A DNA stretch of 34,110 bases from a virus. Positions within the stretch are counted from its first letter, which is position 1, and each line of letters opens with the position of its first letter. The stretch is taken from positions 1 to 34,110 of the IMG/VR virus record IMGVR_UViG_3300023301_000047; one strand, 5' to 3'. This document shows positions 14,310-21,208 of the stretch, one piece after another. The translations under genes and the position numbers were made by a program. The notes beneath the pieces are model-generated. The model searched no databases and was not told where the DNA came from. It saw only the letters and a program-made list of their open reading frames with translations.

Positions 14310-17015
14310 GTGATTGATACCACCACCCGCATTTCGGGTCTAAGTGACTCTGATCTTATTGCTATGCACAAAAAACTTGATGAGGAAGGTTTTGGTGATT
14401 CTGCAACAGTAACTATTCATCATATTGCGGCTACCGAAATGCTGAAACGTAACCTTGATCACGGGCATACGGATGACGAATGGGTTGACACGGTTCTTCT
14501 GATTGAAGAAATATCTGTGAACAGTTCAGATGAGATTGAGGCACCTGAAGGGTTTGAGAAGGCTTTTGATTCTGCTCTCGCTAGGGGTGGAACTATTTCG
14601 GTGTTGTTGACAACTAATGGTTACGTTTTGAAAGCGGATCCTACGGTCAGCGATGTTCATGTAGATGCACTATTAACTGGGGGTAAGAAAAAAACTGATT
14701 TCGATAAGGTTGATGTTGGTCAGGGTTCTTTCGTTTCATGGAATTCAAGTGGTGGGCGTTCTCAGGGAAAAGTTCAGAGTGTAAACAGGTCGGGTAAAGT
14801 CAAAGTCCCTGATTCTTCTTTCACGATAAATGGAAATGAGGAAGATCCTGCTCTGTTGATTCGTGTGTGGCGTAAAACATCAAGTGGTTGGGAAGAAACA
14901 GAAACTGTTGTTGGTCACAAGATGAGTTCAGTCACCATTATTGAGCCGTTAACAAAACAGGTTGAATCTGAGTTCGGTAAAGCCGCAAAATGTCCTATTG
15001 CTACGAGTGATGTTGAGGTAAATCTAAAGAATCGTGGGGAAGCAATTTCGGTTGCTGCCTATGGCCCTTTGAATCCTTCGCAACGAAATTCGAGTTTTTG
15101 GTCAAAAAAAGCGTCTGAGTGGGGTGTGAGTTCATCTGAGGCTAAAAAATCTCGTTGCGGGAATTGTGCTGCGTTTAATAAAACAGATGAAATTCTTGAT
15201 TGCATTTCGGATGGTGTTGGTGGGGAAAATTCGTGGGATGTTATTGCTGCGGGTGATTTAGGTTATTGCGAAGTTTTTGATTTTAAGTGTGCGAGTTCCC
15301 GAACGTGCGATGCGTGGATTACGGGTGGGCCGGTGACGGGTCAAAAGTCTGAGGTTAAAGCCATTCAGAAGGCCGTAGATACTTTTTCGCGGTTTACCCT
15401 CCCTGACGGTTCGGTGTATGAGTTCAATCTCCCTGAAGGCTCCGTTTGGGGTTCTGACGGGGTTTCTAAGCATTACCAAGGTCAGCATGAACAAAAGTCT
15501 CACGGTGGTGGTGGTTCACGACTGAATTCTGCGGTGGTCAGGAACATCATTAGGCAAGTTGGTGAGGAGGGTGGCCTTAGTGTCAGTATGGTTGACGGTT
15601 CTAATCCTCCCGATGGTTACATGGTTGCTCGCACTAAGGGTGTTAAACCTGCCATGGTTGACGCGAAAGATTTTTTTGATGAGAAGCGTGGCCCAAAGGT
15701 TTTGGGTTCTTTTTTCAAGGACAACAAACAACAACTAACCGAGGGTGACTACCTTGGGGTATGGCACGAGGAATCGTCTGGTAAGGTTTTCTTGGACGTT
15801 GCAGAAAACGTCAAAGATAGGGATACTGCTATAAGGCTTGGATCTCCACAGGAACGAAATCAAATTAGTATTTGGGATGTAGTTCGAGGCGAGGAGGTGA
15901 ATACAGGTGGCACAGGAGAAATCAGCAAATCAGGAGTTGAAAACGGTACGTCTACCGGACATGTCGAAGATGACGGACGCGGAGATAGACGCTTACGCAG
16001 TGGAGGTTTGGGGAATGATAGCGGGGAAGTAGAAAAGCATTATCTGGGTCAGCATGACCAGAAAACTCATGCTGGAAGTCGGGGAATAGGTTACAACGTA
16101 TTGCAAACCCGACGTAAAATTGGTATTGCTCTTGGCGATACGCAAAGGCCCTTGCAAAGAAATCAAGATGGACAAGTGGTTAACCCTGATGCTACGGGTG
16201 GTTACAAGGCTGGTATTTCTGAAACAGCGGTGTTCAACGGAAATACTGTGACCCCTTCTGATTCTTTGTGGCATCACCTTGAGGGTAATCCTGAAAGTGG
16301 TTACAAACTTACGGCTGAGCGCCAAAAGTTTCACAATCAGATTGTTGAAAACGATACTAAAAATGTTCTTAAATCAGTTGATCCAACTTTTCATATGCTT
16401 GGTGGCGGCCCGGCTTCAGGTAAAACAACTGCAATAAAGTCAGGTTTGGCTGAGACTCCTGATAGGTCTAAAGCAGTTCACATTAACGCTGACGAAATTA
16501 AAGGCGCAATTCCTGAATTTGAAAGATTACGCACAAGCAGTTCAGATAACGATTTTTTCAATGCAGCCTGTTTCACGCACGAGGAGTCATCTTATCTAGC
16601 GAAAGAAATACAAAAGAGGGCTATCAAAAATGGGCAAGATATTGTTTTGGACGGAACGGGTGATTCTGAATACCGAAAACTTGCCAGAAAAGTTGATCAG
16701 GCTAAAGGGGCAGGCTATAAAGTTAATGCTGTGTACGCTACTTTGCCGACAGATAAAGCAGTCGAAATTTCTAATGCGCGGTCACTGAAATATGCTGAGC
16801 GGCGTTTTGTTCCTGAGTACGTTGTTCGTGGTATTCATCGTGATATTTCTGCGGTGTTCCCGGAGGCTGTACGAAATAATCTTTTTGACAACGTAAAACT
16901 GATTGATACGAGTGACCTTTTCAATCCTGTTCTTGTGGGTGAATCTATTGGTGGTTCTTTCAAAATCCATGATTCAGAAAAATGGAACCAATTTATTGCG
17001 AAAGGGAATGAGTAA
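14310..17015 (+). CDS. Multidomain effector: Tudor-like, Cys-rich and zeta-like kinase modules (901 aa)
   Basis: The GTG at 14310 follows AGGA at six bases. Residues about 140-215 resemble the DUF2945/HVA1 Tudor-like domain (GSFVSWNSSGGRSQGKV, EEDPALLIRVW). A Cys-rich module has Cys at 283, 286, 298, 320, 327 and 333 (CGNCAAF, GYC, TCDAWITGGP), which suggests a metal or Fe-S site. The tag KHYQGQHEQKSHG at 387 precedes a phage domain ending GKVFLDVAENVKDRDTA...NQISIWDV...TGG. The second tag at 576 precedes a zeta-like P-loop kinase: GGPASGKTT (Walker A, Lys705), VHINADEIKGAIPE and IVLDGTGD. Zeta toxins phosphorylate UDP-N-acetylglucosamine or related sugars; no antitoxin gene is adjacent. The stop overlaps the protease gene start. 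Confidence 0.8.
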   Translation: MIDTTTRISGLSDSDLIAMHKKLDEEGFGDSATVTIHHIAATEMLKRNLDHGHTDDEWVDTVLLIEEISVNSSDEIEAPEGFEKAFDSALARGGTISVLLTTNGYVLKADPTVSDVHVDALLTGGKKKTDFDKVDVGQGSFVSWNSSGGRSQGKVQSVNRSGKVKVPDSSFTINGNEEDPALLIRVWRKTSSGWEETETVVGHKMSSVTIIEPLTKQVESEFGKAAKCPIATSDVEVNLKNRGEAISVAAYGPLNPSQRNSSFWSKKASEWGVSSSEAKKSRCGNCAAFNKTDEILDCISDGVGGENSWDVIAAGDLGYCEVFDFKCASSRTCDAWITGGPVTGQKSEVKAIQKAVDTFSRFTLPDGSVYEFNLPEGSVWGSDGVSKHYQGQHEQKSHGGGGSRLNSAVVRNIIRQVGEEGGLSVSMVDGSNPPDGYMVARTKGVKPAMVDAKDFFDEKRGPKVLGSFFKDNKQQLTEGDYLGVWHEESSGKVFLDVAENVKDRDTAIRLGSPQERNQISIWDVVRGEEVNTGGTGEISKSGVENGTSTGHVEDDGRGDRRLRSGGLGNDSGEVEKHYLGQHDQKTHAGSRGIGYNVLQTRRKIGIALGDTQRPLQRNQDGQVVNPDATGGYKAGISETAVFNGNTVTPSDSLWHHLEGNPESGYKLTAERQKFHNQIVENDTKNVLKSVDPTFHMLGGGPASGKTTAIKSGLAETPDRSKAVHINADEIKGAIPEFERLRTSSSDNDFFNAACFTHEESSYLAKEIQKRAIKNGQDIVLDGTGDSEYRKLARKVDQAKGAGYKVNAVYATLPTDKAVEISNARSLKYAERRFVPEYVVRGIHRDISAVFPEAVRNNLFDNVKLIDTSDLFNPVLVGESIGGSFKIHDSEKWNQFIAKGNE

Positions 17016-18499
17016 TGGCGTTATCAAGTAGTGACCTTTTGAGAATACTCCAAGCCGCCACGTTGGGGAAAGATATTGACGAGTGGGGAATTGATGTCAC
17101 GGATGAGGTTTCTCAGGCGTATGACGTTGTGCTTGCCGAAATTAACGCGGTAGAGGGCACTGTGATGATTGATCCTGTTTTTGATTGGCCGGATGATACT
17201 TATGATGATTTGATTGATCGTTCGTGGCAGGAAAATGGCGGCCCAAGGTCTTTGACTGAACTTCAAGCGGAAAACGCTATGGTGAAATTCGCTGAAATTA
17301 TGGAGAAGCACGGTGAGCCGGGACGCGACAAAGATTATGGTCGTATGCACCCTGAAGGTAGTGGCTTTGCTGGTGGTAAGGGTGGTACGAGTTCAAAAGA
17401 CGGAAAAGTTTTTGAAACCGCAGATTTGGATGAGGCTGTTTCTTATCTTGCTCGTGGGGAGAATGTAATTCTTACTTCTAAAAAAGACGCAAACACTTTG
17501 TTGCAAGAAATGAAAGATTACACGGATAAGGCTCGCGCTAAGGGTGAGAAGGCCGGTAATTTGGATCTTTGTCGTGTTTCGGTTCCGGGTACTAACTTGT
17601 TTTGTGGTAATTCTTTGGGTATTAACCGTATTGAGATGCCTCAGTTGGCTGGTAAACCTGTCAAGGATTCGGATGCCGACAAGATGCCTAAAGACAAAAA
17701 TGGTGAAGTTAACGTGGGTGAGTTGTTTAAGGATGAACTTAAATCTAAAGGTGTGGGTGTTAAAGATACTGATATTAAAGCCTCTGAGTTGAAAGCGTCC
17801 CAAAACGAATTAAAGGGTGACAAGGTTGCTTTCATGATGAGTCCTGAAGGTCAGAAAGTAGTTGATCTTGAGGCTACGCGCATTTTTGTTTCAAGTGACG
17901 GTTACGTTATTGACGGGCATCATCGGTGGGCTGCCAATGTTGGTTTGGATGCGGGTGATGGGAAATTTGGTGACAAGAAAATGAAGGTCACTGTTATTGA
18001 TATGCCTATTAGTGAGGTTTTGCAGTACGCGAACGATTTTGCTGACAAGGTTGGTATTGCTCCGAAAGCCGCTAAGTCGGTTAATGGTCAGTCTGAGCCT
18101 ACTTTGGTTTCTAAGGCTATTGAAGAAAACATGTTTACTCTTGGCCCTATGTATATTCCAAATCTTAAAGATGCTCATTCTGAGTGGACGGATGCTGTTG
18201 AGTTGCAGAAAGCCGTTTGGGAATATGTGCGTAAGGATGATCGTCGGATTCGTTTGCAGCATGATCGCAGTAAGGTTGCTGGCGAGTTCGTGGAGATCAT
18301 GTCGTGGCCTTATGAGGTTGAGGTTCCTATTGTGATGAAGGATTCTCAGGAGCAAAAAATGAAGTTTCCTGCTGACACGGTTTTTCTTGGTGTGGTGTGG
18401 GAGTCGTGGGCTTGGGAGATGGTGAAGTCGGGTAAGTTGCGTGGCTATTCGATTGGCGGTCGTGCTGAGCGTCTTTTAGTTGACATGCCGGATGAGTAA
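17015..18499 (+). CDS. ParB-like domain fused to XkdF-type prohead protease (494 aa)
   Basis: The ATG overlaps the previous stop (TAATG). The middle of the protein (residues 225-345) has a ParB/sulfiredoxin-like fold with the signature VIDGHHRWAA (DGHHRW at 300-305). The last 120 residues resemble the PBSX XkdF (S78-like) phage serine protease: PMYIPNLKDAHSEWT, LQHDRS (His416), FLGVVWESWAWE and LRGYSIGG (Ser479). Such proteases cleave scaffold and capsid proteins during head maturation. Residues 97-120 carry a degenerate tag-like segment, EKHGEPGRDKDYGRMH. Its place just before scaffold and capsid genes supports the protease call. The role of the ParB-like part is unknown. Confidence 0.78.
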   Translation: MALSSSDLLRILQAATLGKDIDEWGIDVTDEVSQAYDVVLAEINAVEGTVMIDPVFDWPDDTYDDLIDRSWQENGGPRSLTELQAENAMVKFAEIMEKHGEPGRDKDYGRMHPEGSGFAGGKGGTSSKDGKVFETADLDEAVSYLARGENVILTSKKDANTLLQEMKDYTDKARAKGEKAGNLDLCRVSVPGTNLFCGNSLGINRIEMPQLAGKPVKDSDADKMPKDKNGEVNVGELFKDELKSKGVGVKDTDIKASELKASQNELKGDKVAFMMSPEGQKVVDLEATRIFVSSDGYVIDGHHRWAANVGLDAGDGKFGDKKMKVTVIDMPISEVLQYANDFADKVGIAPKAAKSVNGQSEPTLVSKAIEENMFTLGPMYIPNLKDAHSEWTDAVELQKAVWEYVRKDDRRIRLQHDRSKVAGEFVEIMSWPYEVEVPIVMKDSQEQKMKFPADTVFLGVVWESWAWEMVKSGKLRGYSIGGRAERLLVDMPDE

Positions 18500-18708
18500 T
18501 GCCTGAGACTTCTCGTAATTTACCTCCGGTTATTAGGGCTTGGATTGAGCAGTTGCTGGATCCTGATATTACGAGGATTTTTGAGGTTTTTCCTGACGCT
18601 CAGGTTGATATTAAGTTAGGTGCTTCCCGTGGGAAAGTCCGGTTAAGGCCGGTGGTTATTTTGAATGGTGGATCCTCTGAGATGGTTGACCCGACCGACC
18701 CTACCTAA
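18499..18708 (+). CDS. Small hypothetical protein (69 aa)
   Basis: The ATG overlaps the protease stop (TAATG). The product begins MPETSRNLPPVIRAWIEQLL and ends with a Pro/Asp tail. No domain is recognised. It is translated with the protease and its TAA stop forms the start of the following promoter dyad, so it closes the effector/protease operon. Confidence 0.65.
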   Translation: MPETSRNLPPVIRAWIEQLLDPDITRIFEVFPDAQVDIKLGASRGKVRLRPVVILNGGSSEMVDPTDPT

Positions 18709-18734
18709 CCCCCCTATGCTATACTGGGGTTATA
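18707..18734 (+). promoter_or_regulatory. Extended -10 promoter inside an inverted repeat
   Basis: AACCCC and GGGGTT arms flank TATGCTATACT, an extended -10 close to consensus (TG, C, TATACT at 18720-18725). The layout is the same as at 1212 and 2105, but the -10 sequence is different. It drives the isolated gene at 18753. Confidence 0.62.
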
Positions 18735-18752
18735 CGGAAAGGGATGATTGAA

Positions 18753-19916
18753 ATGGAAAAACGCGAAATCCGGTTGGATCCAGAATTAAACCTAGTCTCC
18801 ACGCTGGCCAGAGCCAAGAAATTGGCCGCTCGCGCAACCAAAAAAGGTCTTTCTGGTGGCTATGTAGTCACGACCGAAACCCGAACAGAAATCAATCCTG
18901 TAACCGGCGAGGCGTTTGAACAAACCTACCTGATATTGGAAGGCTCACCCGCTAAGTACAACGGCTGGACATTTCTTGGTCTTGTCGAATGGGTTAACGG
19001 CGAGGCGCTTGTTTACGCGAGTCCTACCGCCGGAGTTCAAATTGACCGTTCTTTGTTGGTCGAAGGCGGCTGTGATCACTGTGGGGTGAACCGGGCACGG
19101 AAATCCGTGATCGTTGTTGAAAACGAGGCCGGTGAGCGTAAGCAGGTTGGTAAGCAGTGTGCCAAAGATTACTTGGGTCAAAGTAGCCCGGTAACTTGGT
19201 TTGCACCCGTGTCTGACACCTTTGATGAGTTCGCCGGATATTCCGGTTTAGGAACCGCCGTGTATAAATTGGGTTACATCCTTACCGTTGCTTCCAGTGT
19301 CGTTAGGCAACGTGGTTTTGTTCGTAGCAGCGGCAATGACGGTTCTGCTCTTTCAACAAGGGAACTAGTTCAATTATTTGTTGCCTCTGAGCCAACCAAC
19401 AAATATGCGTTAGAAAACTGGTTGGAGTTGAGAGCCGGTTACGATGACGTGAAAGATCCCGCTGCCGGGGTTGCCGCGTTTGAGTTCGCTCAGAAACTTG
19501 AGGGTTTTACTGATTATGTGTTAAACGTGAAAGCAGTCATCAGTGTTGGTCAAGATGGTTACTTCTCACCAAAGAATCTTGGGTTGGTTGTTTCCATAGC
19601 CGGGGTTTACGCCAAGGATGTAGCCAAAAAAGCACTTGAAGATGCCGACCCGACAGTCAACGAACCTTTCGGTCAAGTCGGTGACAAGATCACTTTGGAG
19701 GTCAAGGCTGTTTCTAGTAATTCCTTCGATACGGTCTACGGAACCACCTACGCCAATGTTTTCACTGGTGAGGGTTACAGGTTCAAGTGGTTGACTGGCA
19801 CGAGGTATTTTGATGAGGGTGACACCTTGACCCTGAAGGGAACCATTAAGGGTTATGACGAGTGGGACGGTAAAACTTACACCCTGCTGACACGTTGTAA
19901 AGAAATCGTTTCATGA
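18753..19916 (+). CDS. Zinc-finger plus OB-like protein, moron in the late operon (387 aa)
   Basis: An ATG at 18744 abuts the GGAAAGGG ribosome binding site with no spacing; the ATG at 18753, nine bases away, is the better start. Residues about 105-145 form a zinc-finger-like segment (GCDHCGVNRARKSV...VGKQCAKDYLG). The C-terminal 90 residues (KITLEVKAVSSNSF, DTLTLKGTIKGYDEWDGKTYTLLTRC) look like an OB-type nucleic-acid-binding fold that I recognise from replication-region proteins of Gram-positive phages. A DNA- or RNA-binding role is inferred. It has its own promoter and C/A-richer codon use than the flanking structural genes, so it was probably inserted between protease and scaffold genes. 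Confidence 0.65.
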   Translation: MEKREIRLDPELNLVSTLARAKKLAARATKKGLSGGYVVTTETRTEINPVTGEAFEQTYLILEGSPAKYNGWTFLGLVEWVNGEALVYASPTAGVQIDRSLLVEGGCDHCGVNRARKSVIVVENEAGERKQVGKQCAKDYLGQSSPVTWFAPVSDTFDEFAGYSGLGTAVYKLGYILTVASSVVRQRGFVRSSGNDGSALSTRELVQLFVASEPTNKYALENWLELRAGYDDVKDPAAGVAAFEFAQKLEGFTDYVLNVKAVISVGQDGYFSPKNLGLVVSIAGVYAKDVAKKALEDADPTVNEPFGQVGDKITLEVKAVSSNSFDTVYGTTYANVFTGEGYRFKWLTGTRYFDEGDTLTLKGTIKGYDEWDGKTYTLLTRCKEIVS

Positions 19917-19931
19917 AACTCTCAACTGGGG

Positions 19932-19949
19932 GCTATAACATGATAATCT
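19932..19949 (+). promoter_or_regulatory. Possible promoter for the scaffold-capsid operon
   Basis: After the stop at 19916 there is TATAAC (19934-19939) and an overlapping extended -10-like TGATAATCT (TAATCT at 19944-19949). A GGGGG stretch precedes it, as in the dyad elements. No -35 is obvious. It lies upstream of a strong hairpin, so transcripts starting here would meet that hairpin first. Confidence 0.4.
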
Positions 19950-19967
19950 AATACCATACGAGACTCG

Positions 19968-20013
19968 CGGGTTGTCGTTCAATACATCAGGTATTGAGTG
20001 ACAGCCCGTTTTT
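19968..20013 (+). terminator. Strong rho-independent terminator before scaffold gene
   Basis: An uninterrupted 18-base-pair stem (19968-19985 with 19991-20008, three G-U pairs) closes a five-base loop (ATCAG) and is followed by TTTTT. It ends the 18753 transcript. The scaffold ribosome binding site begins only six bases after the T-run, and no promoter fits between, so read-through or attenuation must feed the capsid genes. Confidence 0.85.
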
Positions 20014-20029
20014 CATTTAGGAGAATGTG

Positions 20030-20797
20030 GTGGGTGTACCTACTCGCAAAATGGTGAATCTGTCTATTGAGGAAACATCTGGAGTTGACCATCCTGCTCA
20101 TTTGCATGAGGGTTGGCTCGTAATGAAGGCTGCGTCAAGTGATGCTGTCGCCAAAGCAACCGAGGAGATTTTTATGGATATGAAAGACGGAGCGAATGCT
20201 GACGACAAAAAGCCTTCTTACGAGGATCTTTTTGCTGCGCTTGAAAAAGCCAATGCCCGCATTATGGAGATGGAAAAAATGATGGAAAAGCCTGAAACCG
20301 ACATGGAAGAAAAAGAGGAAGATTTGATGAAGTCTGCTTCCGATCCTGTCCGAAAGGCTTACGAGGACATGAAAAAGGCTGTCGAAGATGCTCAGGCTAA
20401 AACTGATGCTGTCAATGATGAACTACGCAAAGAGCGTTCCGAACGTGCCGACAATGAAGCAATTGTGAAGGCTCGCGGGGCATACGCAAATCTTGGTCTT
20501 AACCCGGATGAGGTTGGCCCTGCGCTACGCCGCCTCGCTGAAACTGACTCTGATCTCGCTAAATCAATCGAAGATGTATTGGCTTCTGCCGATGCAAAGG
20601 TTGAGTCCGCTGACATTTTTAGCGAAATTGGTAAGTCTGCCTCTTATCCATCTGGTTCGTCTTTTCAAAAGGCTGAAGCAATGGCTAAAGCGGCAGTTGC
20701 AAGTGGAAAGTCCGCTACATATGAACAAGCACTTTCTGATGTTTTCATGTCAGACAGTGAACTATACGCATCATACGTCAACGAGCAAGGAGCCTAA
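20030..20797 (+). CDS. Scaffolding protein (255 aa)
   Basis: Two in-frame GTG codons occur at 20027 and 20030; the second lies six bases from AGGAG (20019-20023) and is preferred. The N-terminus has the segment SGVDHPAHLHEGWLVMK, similar to starts of phage prohead or scaffold proteins. The body is highly charged and helical, probably coiled coil (LEKANARIMEMEKMMEK, DAVNDELRKERSERADNE), and the C-terminus is small and polar. Scaffolds direct capsid assembly and are removed by the maturation protease. The position just before decoration and capsid genes supports the call. Confidence 0.78.
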   Translation: MGVPTRKMVNLSIEETSGVDHPAHLHEGWLVMKAASSDAVAKATEEIFMDMKDGANADDKKPSYEDLFAALEKANARIMEMEKMMEKPETDMEEKEEDLMKSASDPVRKAYEDMKKAVEDAQAKTDAVNDELRKERSERADNEAIVKARGAYANLGLNPDEVGPALRRLAETDSDLAKSIEDVLASADAKVESADIFSEIGKSASYPSGSSFQKAEAMAKAAVASGKSATYEQALSDVFMSDSELYASYVNEQGA

Positions 20798-20800
20798 AAA

Positions 20801-21196
20801 ATGGCATACGAATTCAGTAATTATTCAGTAAAGGCCACGCTCGTTGCGGGTGAGGATCTTTCTGCAAAGCAATACCATTTCGTTAAGATTGATGGTGCCG
20901 GTGCTGCCGTTGCTGTCAGTGGAGCAACTGATCGTCCTCTTGGTGTTCTTCAGAATAACCCTACTGCTGGTCAAGAGGCTGAGGTTCTCATTGCTGGTGG
21001 CACCAAGGTTGCTGCTGGTGGCACTGCTGCTGCGGGTGCCCCACTTTTTGCTAACGCTTCAGCAAAGGCTGTAACTTTGGCTTTTGGTACGACTGGTGCT
21101 GCTGCTTACGCAGTTGGAACTTTCGTTACCTCTGGTGTTAGCACTTCAGTCGCAACTGCCGTAATTTCCTGCGCCAACGCCGGTCGCGGACTCTAG
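20801..21196 (+). CDS. Head decoration protein, DUF2190-like (131 aa)
   Basis: The ATG at 20801 follows AAGGAGC. The Ala/Gly/Val-rich, beta-type product has the typical decoration-protein pattern: VAGEDLSAKQYHFVKID, then TDRPLGVLQNNPTAGQ, VLIAGGTKVAAGG and an AAAY...GTFV ending. Such proteins bind the outside of the capsid lattice and stabilise the shell. The gene lies between scaffold and major capsid genes, as usual. Confidence 0.83.
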   Translation: MAYEFSNYSVKATLVAGEDLSAKQYHFVKIDGAGAAVAVSGATDRPLGVLQNNPTAGQEAEVLIAGGTKVAAGGTAAAGAPLFANASAKAVTLAFGTTGAAAYAVGTFVTSGVSTSVATAVISCANAGRGL

Positions 21197-21208
21197 GAGG
21201 AATAGAAA

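Larger units (their letters stand above)
5479..16073 (+). repeat. Dispersed protein-level repeat KHYxGxHDQKTHGxWAxG (13 copies)
   Basis: Thirteen clear copies start with the codon for Lys at 5479, 6320, 7246, 8468, 8984, 9521, 9974, 10544, 11339, 12149, 12979, 15468 and 16035. Most span 13 codons. The copies at 8468 and 12979 are two residues shorter (KHAKHNQLTHG, KHVKHDQKTHG). A Trp and Gly-rich linker usually follow. Synonymous codons differ between copies, so conservation is at the protein level rather than recent DNA duplication. Each copy separates two domains or precedes one. Three copies share an upstream FxPGLxPxxKH extension (8468, 10544, 12979). A degenerate relative (EKHGEPGRDKDYG) lies at 17303 in the protease gene. 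Confidence 0.93.

Noticed and set aside
5479-16073. The 13 tag copies as a recent DNA tandem repeat or CRISPR-like array
   Set aside because: Spacing is irregular (hundreds to thousands of bases) and synonymous positions vary, so it is a protein motif.
17303-17380. A fourteenth tag copy in the protease gene
   Set aside because: EKHGEPGRDKDYG shares only the opening KH and general Gly/His pattern, so I treat it as a degenerate relative and do not count it.
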